A stretch of 64,000 nucleotides of DNA from Sphingomonas glacialis (GTDB taxonomy: Bacteria > Pseudomonadota > Alphaproteobacteria > Sphingomonadales > Sphingomonadaceae): the NCBI RefSeq assembly GCF_014653575.1, contig NZ_BNAQ01000003.1:124001-188000 (forward strand), given 5' to 3'. The translations under genes were made by a program, and so were the position numbers. The notes under the pieces are model-generated. The model was not told where the DNA came from and did no database searches. It was given only the letters and a program-made list of their open reading frames with translations. Shown here one piece after another: positions 58,744-64,000 of this stretch. Every line of letters starts with the position of its first letter. Within the stretch, counting starts at the first letter, position 1.

Positions 58744-59514
58744 ATGCACCCGACCCTCACCCCCGGCATCGATGTGGCGATGCTCGTCTTCTACGCCTTC
58801 GTGCTGTTCTTCGTCTGCCTGGTCTTCTACCTGCGCCGCGAGGATCGCCGCGAGGGCTATCCGCTCGAGCATGAGCTGACCGGGCGGGTCGAATCCGAAG
58901 GCGGCCCCTTCCACACCGCGATCGCCAAGACCTTCAAGCTCTCGTTCGGCCGTGGTACCGTCACCACGCCGACCAAGGGCCGCGAACCCTTCCAGATCGC
59001 CGCACGCCAGACCGACCGCTTCACCGGCGCGCCCTATGCGCCGACCGGCAACCCGCTGGTCGACGGCATCGGGCCCGCCGCCTACGCCAACCGCGCCAAG
59101 CACCCCGACATCGACATGGAAGGTCATCCACGCATCGTCCCGCTCGGCGCCGCGCTCGACATCACGATCGAACGGCGCGATCCCGATCCGCGCGGTATGC
59201 CGATCTTCGGCTGTGACGGACGCCAGGCCGGCATCGTCACCGAACTGTGGATCGATCGCGCCGACCGGCTGGTCCGCTATCTCGCTGTCGACGGCGCCGC
59301 CGGAACCGGCGCGATCCTCGTGCCGATGATGATGGTGACGATCGACCGCCGCCGCGGCCATGTCGCCTGCGACGCGATCACCGCCGCGCAATTCGCCGAC
59401 GCGCCGCGCATCGCGACCGACACGATCACCCTGTACGAGGAGGATCGCGTGCTCGGCTATTTCGGCGGCGGCTATCTCTATGCCACCCCAGCCCGTCAGG
59501 AGCCCTTCCTGTGA
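58744..59514 (+). CDS. puhA: Photosynthetic reaction centre subunit H
   Basis: The 256-residue protein has a single N-terminal membrane helix (about residues 11-31, VAMLVFYAFVLFFVCLVFYL) followed by the cytoplasmic beta-barrel domain with YPLEHELTGR, PFQIAARQTDR and GRQAGIVTELWIDR. The H subunit caps the L-M core and helps proton delivery to QB. It shows that this organism builds a type-II reaction centre; the L and M genes (puf) are not in the window. AGGGGAGA precedes the ATG, and the stop overlaps puhB. Confidence 0.97.
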   Translation: MHPTLTPGIDVAMLVFYAFVLFFVCLVFYLRREDRREGYPLEHELTGRVESEGGPFHTAIAKTFKLSFGRGTVTTPTKGREPFQIAARQTDRFTGAPYAPTGNPLVDGIGPAAYANRAKHPDIDMEGHPRIVPLGAALDITIERRDPDPRGMPIFGCDGRQAGIVTELWIDRADRLVRYLAVDGAAGTGAILVPMMMVTIDRRRGHVACDAITAAQFADAPRIATDTITLYEEDRVLGYFGGGYLYATPARQEPFL

Positions 59515-60161
59515 CCGAACATGATTACGAGCCGATCCCGGGGCTGCCCGGGCTCCTCCCGCCAGGCGAGCGGATCGTGTGGCAGGGCGCGCCCGACTGG
59601 CGCGCGCTCGCACGCCGCGCCTATCATACGCGCGCGGTGACGGCCTATTTCGGCGTGCTCGGCGCTTGGGCGGTGATCGCCGCGGTCGCGCGCGGCATCC
59701 ATGGCCCCGGAGATCTGTCGGGCGTCGCGCTGACCGCGATGTTCGGGATCGTCGCGGTCGGCCTGTTGCGCGCGCTCGCTTGGGGCGCGGCGCGCACCAC
59801 GCTCTATACGCTGACCAACCGGCGCGTCGTGCTCCGCATCGGCGTCGCGTTTCCGAAATGCATCAACTTGCCACTGGCGGTGATCGGCACCGTCGGTCTT
59901 GCCGTTCAGGGCGACCGATCGGGCGACATCCCGCTCGCGCTGGTCGGCGAGCGTCGGCTCGGGTATCTTGCGCTGTGGCCGCACGCGCGGCCGTGGCATG
60001 TCGCCGCGGCGCAACCCATGCTGCGCGCGCTGCCCGACGCGGCGCAGGTCGCGTCACTGATCGCGCGCGCGTGCCTCGAGGTGCAGCCGGGCGGCCAGGT
60101 CGCAGTGCCGGTGACTTCAGCAGCGCAAGGTCACGGCTTGCGCCAAGCGGTGGCGGCATGA
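59511..60161 (+). CDS. puhB: Reaction-centre assembly protein PuhB
   Basis: The 216-residue protein has the PuhB start EHDYEPIPGLPGLLPPGERI, followed by WQGAPDWRALARRAYHTRAV and about two to three membrane segments with a PH-like (bPH2) region (TLTNRRVVLRIGVAFPKCIN). It is needed for efficient assembly of the reaction centre in Rhodobacter. GTG 59511 overlaps the puhA stop, and its own stop overlaps puhC. Confidence 0.94.
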   Translation: MTEHDYEPIPGLPGLLPPGERIVWQGAPDWRALARRAYHTRAVTAYFGVLGAWAVIAAVARGIHGPGDLSGVALTAMFGIVAVGLLRALAWGAARTTLYTLTNRRVVLRIGVAFPKCINLPLAVIGTVGLAVQGDRSGDIPLALVGERRLGYLALWPHARPWHVAAAQPMLRALPDAAQVASLIARACLEVQPGGQVAVPVTSAAQGHGLRQAVAA

Positions 60162-60640
60162 CCCACGCCCATCACGCCGAGCGGCTCCCGCGCGGCGCGC
60201 TCATCCTTGCCGGGTCGCTGGTCGGCTTTGCCTTTTTGCTGACCGCGACCGTCCGCATCGCGCACATCCCGCCCGCCGGCTCGCCTGCCGCGCTGCGCGA
60301 AACGACGCATGTCGCAGCGCTGCAAACGCGCACGCTGCGCTTCCTCGATGCGGCCGATCGCGGCGTGCGGATCGAGGATGTCGGCACCGGGCAGACTGCG
60401 GGGACGATCGTCCCGGGCCAGGAGACAGGCTTCATCCGCGGCGTGATGCGCGGGCTCGCGCGCGAGCGGCGGATGCACGGGATCGGCAGCGACGCGCCCT
60501 TCACGCTGACGCAGTGGCGCGACGGCGAGCTGACGCTGACCGACAGCGCGACCGGGCGCTCGATCGAGCTCAATGCCTTTGGCACCACCAACCGCGCTGC
60601 CTTTGCCGCACTGCTGCGCGCGCCGGAGTTCCCCCGATGA
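60158..60640 (+). CDS. puhC: Photosynthetic complex assembly protein PuhC
   Basis: The 160-residue protein has one N-terminal membrane helix (about residues 13-33) and a periplasmic domain with ALQTRTLRFLDAADRGVRI, GTIVPGQETGFIRGVMRGLA and LTLTDSATGRSIELNAFG, matching PuhC. It influences organisation of the RC-LH1 complex. It is part of the overlapping puhABC-orf-acsF-puhE chain. Confidence 0.92.
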   Translation: MTHAHHAERLPRGALILAGSLVGFAFLLTATVRIAHIPPAGSPAALRETTHVAALQTRTLRFLDAADRGVRIEDVGTGQTAGTIVPGQETGFIRGVMRGLARERRMHGIGSDAPFTLTQWRDGELTLTDSATGRSIELNAFGTTNRAAFAALLRAPEFPR

Positions 60641-60933
60641 GCCCGTTCCGCCGCAGCTGCTTCGACACGCCATGCCGGATCGAGGTCGAGCATAGCGACG
60701 AGTTCCTCTGCGCGCATGTCGAGCTGGCCGGCGGTGTCGCGATCAATCCGGGCGACCGCGTCCGCGTCCATGGCGATCCGATCCACGTCGCTTTTGGCAG
60801 CGCGCGCGTGTTCGAGCGGATCGCGACGGTCGAGCGCGCCGGGCCGATCGAGCGACTGTGGACCAAGCTCTGCGGCCATTTCGAGATGAACGAACTGTAC
60901 GAAGTCAGCTTTTCGGATCGGAAACTGTCATGA
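60637..60933 (+). CDS. Conserved small protein between puhC and acsF
   Basis: The 98-residue soluble protein has a small beta-rich core ([25 protein letters not shown]-type turn [13 protein letters not shown]) and a C-terminal [10 protein letters not shown]. Both ends overlap neighbours by 4 nt (ATGA with puhC and acsF), so it is translated with them. A gene of this size is found at the same place in other alphaproteobacterial photosynthesis clusters, but I know of no assigned function. A role as a cyclase or reaction-centre assembly accessory is possible. Confidence 0.85.
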   Translation: MSPFRRSCFDTPCRIEVEHSDEFLCAHVELAGGVAINPGDRVRVHGDPIHVAFGSARVFERIATVERAGPIERLWTKLCGHFEMNELYEVSFSDRKLS

Positions 60934-61997
60934 ACGCTATCACGCCGATCACCCCCCACGGCGCCGACACGCTCGCGATCGCGCGCGAGGATACCGTGCT
61001 GTCCCCCCGCTTCTACACCACCGATTTCGCCGCGATGGACCGGATCGACGTCTCGCCGGTGCGCGCCGAATGGGACGCACTGATCGCCGAGATGGTCGCC
61101 GACCCCAACCGCCGCCATTTCCGCCGCACCAACGCCTTTGACGGCGTGATCGAAAGCTTGCCCGATGGCTTGCGCGAGGAATTCATCGATTTCCTGGTGA
61201 GCTCGCTCACCGCCGAATTCTCGGGCTGCATCCTCTACGCCGAGATCCAGAAGCGCGCGCAAAATCCCGACATCAAGGCGCTGTTCCGGCTGATGAGCCG
61301 CGACGAAAGCCGCCATGCGGGCTTCATCAACGATACGCTCAAGGACGCCGGGATCGGGGTCAACCTCAGCTTCCTGACCAAGACCAAGAAATACACCTAT
61401 TTCCGCCCGAAATTCATCTTCTACGCGACCTATCTGTCGGAGAAGATCGGCTATGCGCGCTACATCACGATCTTCCGGCACTTGGCGCAGCATCCGCAGT
61501 GGCGCTTCCACCCGATCTTCAACTGGTTCGAGGAATGGTGCAACGACGAGTTCCGCCACGGCGAGGCGTTCGCGATCCTGATGCGGACCGATCCCAAATT
61601 GCTGCGCGGGCATAACGTGCTGTGGATCCGCTTCTTCCTCGTCGCGGTGTACGCGACAATGTATGTCCGCGACCACAACCGGCCGGCGTTCCACAAAGCG
61701 CTCGGGATCGATCCCGACGTCTATGATCACCGCGTCTTCACGGTCTGCTCGCAAATCACGCGGCAGGTCTTTCCGCTCGTGCTCGACACCGACTCGCCGC
61801 GCTTCCGCGCCGGGCTCGTGCGGATGCGGCGGATCGCCGCGAGGATCGATGCCGCCAAGGCGCAGGGCGGCGTGATCGGCGCGATCAAGCGGGTCGGGCT
61901 GATCGGCGCGGCAGCGGTCAATTTCGCGCATCTGTATCTGACGCCCGTCCAGCGCAACGCGATCCCCGCCTCGGCCCGGCTGGTTCCGGCCTGGTGA
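60930..61997 (+). CDS. acsF: Mg-protoporphyrin IX monomethyl ester oxidative cyclase (aerobic)
   Basis: The 355-residue diiron protein carries the ligand motifs [10 protein letters not shown] (about residues 127-136) and [11 protein letters not shown] (about 210), plus the AcsF start region ([16 protein letters not shown]). It uses O2 to form the isocyclic ring E, giving protochlorophyllide. Presence of AcsF and absence of the anaerobic BchE in the window fit an obligately aerobic phototroph. Overlaps of 4 nt occur on both sides. Confidence 0.97.
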   Translation: MNAITPITPHGADTLAIAREDTVLSPRFYTTDFAAMDRIDVSPVRAEWDALIAEMVADPNRRHFRRTNAFDGVIESLPDGLREEFIDFLVSSLTAEFSGCILYAEIQKRAQNPDIKALFRLMSRDESRHAGFINDTLKDAGIGVNLSFLTKTKKYTYFRPKFIFYATYLSEKIGYARYITIFRHLAQHPQWRFHPIFNWFEEWCNDEFRHGEAFAILMRTDPKLLRGHNVLWIRFFLVAVYATMYVRDHNRPAFHKALGIDPDVYDHRVFTVCSQITRQVFPLVLDTDSPRFRAGLVRMRRIAARIDAAKAQGGVIGAIKRVGLIGAAAVNFAHLYLTPVQRNAIPASARLVPAW

Positions 61998-62773
61998 CGA
62001 TCCCGCCGCTCCTGTTCGCGATCGTGATGTGGTTCATCGGGACCGCGGCGGTGGTGTGGCTCGACAGCCGCCCGCGCGCGACCTTCCGCACCAGCTTTCG
62101 CGTGGCAGGTGTCGCGGCAATGGCAGCGACCGCGGCGGTGTGGTGGTCGGCGAATGATGCGAGCTGGGGCGGCGCCTATCTCGGCTTCGCAGGCGCGATC
62201 GTGATCTGGGGCTGGCATGAAATGGGCTTCCTGATGGGATTCGTCGCTGGCCCCAATCGCGCGCCCTGTCCGCCCGAGGCGGCTGGCTGGACGCGATTGA
62301 AGCTCGCCACCGCGACGGTGATCCATCACGAAATCGCGATCGCGGCGACCGCGCTGCTGCTGTTCGCGCTGACCTGGCGCCAGCCCAACCAGAGCGCGCC
62401 GCTGACCTTCCTGTTGCTGTTCGGCTTGCGGCTCAGCGCCAAGTTCAACCTGTATCTCGGCGTGCCCAATCTCAGCGACGAAGTCTTCCCGGCGCATCTC
62501 GCCTATCTCAAGAGCTATTTCCGCACCCGTGCGGGCAATGCGCTGCTGCCGGTGTCGGTGATCGGCTCGGGCGCGCTTGCCGGGTGGGCGTGGAGCGTCG
62601 CCGAAGCCGCGCCAGCGCAAAGCGGCGCAGCCGTCACCGCGACCTTGCTCGCAGCGCTCGCGGCATTGGGGCTCGTCGAGCATCTTTTTCTTGTGTTGCC
62701 GCTGCGCGATGCCAAACTGTGGCAGTGGGCGTCGGCAAAGACCCAAGCGGCAAAAGCCGCGATAAGAGAGTAG
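61994..62773 (+). CDS. puhE: Photosynthetic complex assembly protein PuhE
   Basis: The 259-residue protein has about seven membrane segments and the PuhE features [35 protein letters not shown] and [18 protein letters not shown]. PuhE (ORF292) is a membrane protein with an effect on bacteriochlorophyll supply and complex assembly in Rhodobacter. GTG 61994 overlaps the acsF stop. It is followed after 12 bp by hemA. Confidence 0.93.
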   Translation: MTIPPLLFAIVMWFIGTAAVVWLDSRPRATFRTSFRVAGVAAMAATAAVWWSANDASWGGAYLGFAGAIVIWGWHEMGFLMGFVAGPNRAPCPPEAAGWTRLKLATATVIHHEIAIAATALLLFALTWRQPNQSAPLTFLLLFGLRLSAKFNLYLGVPNLSDEVFPAHLAYLKSYFRTRAGNALLPVSVIGSGALAGWAWSVAEAAPAQSGAAVTATLLAALAALGLVEHLFLVLPLRDAKLWQWASAKTQAAKAAIRE

Positions 62774-62785
62774 GAGGGGTACGCC

Positions 62786-64000
62786 ATGGATTATGAGGCA
62801 TTCTTTCAGGTCGAGCTCGACGCGCTGAAGGAGGACGGGCGCTACCGCATCTTCGCCGAGCTCGAGCGCAAGGCCGGCAGCTTCCCACGCGCGAATCATT
62901 ATGCCGAGGACGGCATCGGCGACGTCACCGTATGGTGCTCGAACGACTATCTCGGCATGGGGCAACACCGCAAAGTGCTCGACGCGATGCACGCCACGCT
63001 CGATGCGTGTGGCGCGGGCGCCGGCGGCACGCGCAACATTTCGGGCACGACGCACGCGCATGTCGTGCTCGAGGCCGAACTCGCCGATTTGCACGGCAAG
63101 GAAGCGGCGTTGCTGTTCACCTCGGGCTATGTCTCGAACTGGGCAGCGCTCGGCACGCTCGCGGCAAGGATGCCGAATTGCGTCGTGCTGTCGGACGAAC
63201 TCAACCACGCCTCGATGATCGAGGGCATCCGCCACAGCCGTGCCGAGTGCATCCGCTTCAAGCATAGCGACCCCGAGGACCTCGACCGCAAACTGTCGCA
63301 GATCGACCCGTCGCGGCCCAAGCTCGTCGCGTTCGAAAGCGTCTATTCGATGGACGGCGACATCGCACCGATCGCCGAGATCCTCGACGTCTGTGAAAAA
63401 CATGGCGCGATGTCGTATCTCGACGAAGTCCACGGCGTCGGCCTCTACGGCCCGCGCGGCGGCGGCGTCGCCGAGGAGCGCGGGCTGATGGACCGCATCA
63501 CCGTGATCGAAGGCACGCTCGGCAAGGCGTTCGGCGTGATGGGGGGCTATATCGCCGCCTCGGCCGCGCTTTGCGATTACGTCCGCAGCTTTGCGAGCGG
63601 CTTCATCTTCACCACCGCGCTGCCGCCCGCCCTCGCTGCTGGCGCGACCGCGAGCATCCGGCATCTCAAGGCCAGCGGGTGGGAGCGCGCGCAGCACCAG
63701 GCGCGCGTCGCGCAAGTCCGCCGGCGGCTCGACGCGATCGGCATCCCGACGATCGACAATCCCAGCCACATCATCCCGGTGATGGTCGGCGACGCCAAGA
63801 AGTGCAAGATGATCAGCGACTGGCTGCTCGAGCAGCACGGCATCTACGTCCAGCCGATCAACTATCCGACGGTGCCGGTCGGCACCGAGCGGCTGCGCCT
63901 CACGCCGTCGCCGGTCCATTCGGACGGCGATGTCGACAAACTGGTCAACGCGCTGTCGGAGATCTGGTCGCAATGCGCGCTGGCGCGGCGCGCGATGGCG
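62786..64000 (+). CDS. hemA: 5-Aminolevulinate synthase (3' end beyond window)
   Basis: The 405 codons visible run to the window edge with no stop, which covers nearly the whole enzyme (usual length about 400-410). It is a PLP-dependent alpha-oxoamine synthase: the glycine-binding [36 protein letters not shown] and the PLP-lysine motif [13 protein letters not shown] are present. It condenses glycine and succinyl-CoA to 5-aminolevulinate, the shunt (C4) route of alphaproteobacteria. TAGGAGGGG at good spacing precedes ATG 62786. Its place at the end of the pigment operon would couple tetrapyrrole supply to bacteriochlorophyll synthesis. Confidence 0.95.
   Translation, partial: MDYEAFFQVELDALKEDGRYRIFAELERKAGSFPRANHYAEDGIGDVTVWCSNDYLGMGQHRKVLDAMHATLDACGAGAGGTRNISGTTHAHVVLEAELADLHGKEAALLFTSGYVSNWAALGTLAARMPNCVVLSDELNHASMIEGIRHSRAECIRFKHSDPEDLDRKLSQIDPSRPKLVAFESVYSMDGDIAPIAEILDVCEKHGAMSYLDEVHGVGLYGPRGGGVAEERGLMDRITVIEGTLGKAFGVMGGYIAASAALCDYVRSFASGFIFTTALPPALAAGATASIRHLKASGWERAQHQARVAQVRRRLDAIGIPTIDNPSHIIPVMVGDAKKCKMISDWLLEQHGIYVQPINYPTVPVGTERLRLTPSPVHSDGDVDKLVNALSEIWSQCALARRAMA

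Noticed and set aside
61727..63973. 748-codon minus-strand open frame at the right end
   Set aside because: It is antisense to acsF, puhE and hemA, all confidently identified.

Overview
The window is GC-rich, gene-dense DNA from an alphaproteobacterium, most likely a Sphingomonas-type aerobic anoxygenic phototroph. The evidence is a bacteriochlorophyll/reaction-centre gene cluster that uses the oxygen-dependent cyclase AcsF and a shunt-type 5-aminolevulinate synthase, large TonB-dependent receptors of the Xanthomonas/Caulobacter/sphingomonad type, and short inverted repeats between genes like those scattered through sphingomonad genomes. I found no rRNA, tRNA, CRISPR array, insertion sequence or prophage. 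No gene-free stretch reaches 300 bases.

Region 1 (1-9.4 kb): maiA, then a glycan/cell-envelope group of two GT4 glycosyltransferases, a polytopic membrane protein, a secreted DUF2141 protein and two GT39-like polytopic transferases, followed by a Tat-exported PhoD phosphatase.

Region 2 (9.4-20.1 kb): a LacI regulator, a YeiH-type putative sulfate/sulfite exporter, an MFS sugar-acid-type transporter, a TonB receptor, a Gfo/Idh/MocA protein, and a translationally coupled aldo/keto reductase plus SsuD-like flavin monooxygenase. A shared palindrome (TGACAACGnTGTCT) lies at two promoter regions. I infer a sulfosugar (sulfoquinovose-like) desulfonation locus. A second, separate Gfo/Idh/MocA gene ends the region.

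Region 3 (20.2-40.7 kb): a uronate/pectin-type catabolic island. It holds a 981-aa TonB receptor, a secreted carboxylesterase, kdgK, kduD, kduI, uxaC, a LacI regulator, uxaA, a tagaturonate/fructuronate reductase, an MhpD-like hydratase, an MFS transporter, a 1265-aa secreted LamG protein of unknown activity and a DUF885 protein. Galacturonate would go through tagaturonate and altronate to 2-keto-3-deoxygluconate (KDG). Unsaturated uronates would go through KduI/KduD to KDG. KdgK then makes KDPG for the Entner-Doudoroff route. Five copies of a near-palindrome, TGACACCGGTTACC-like, sit at the promoters of all four transcription units, so one LacI protein probably controls the island.

Region 4 (40.8-64 kb): a lipoprotein cytochrome c, then a photosynthesis gene cluster in two divergent arms. 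Leftward: ppaA/aerR-ppsR, and bchG-pucC-bchP-tspO-small membrane protein. Rightward: bchFNBHLM-lhaA-puhABC-orf-acsF-puhE-hemA (hemA runs off the window). PpsR-type sites (TGTC-N10-GACA) lie in the bchF/ppaA intergenic region and upstream of bchG. Most genes in both arms overlap by 4 nt, so they are probably translated as coupled units. The rest of a normal cluster (puf, crt, bchIDO, bchCXYZ) must lie elsewhere, probably beyond the right edge.
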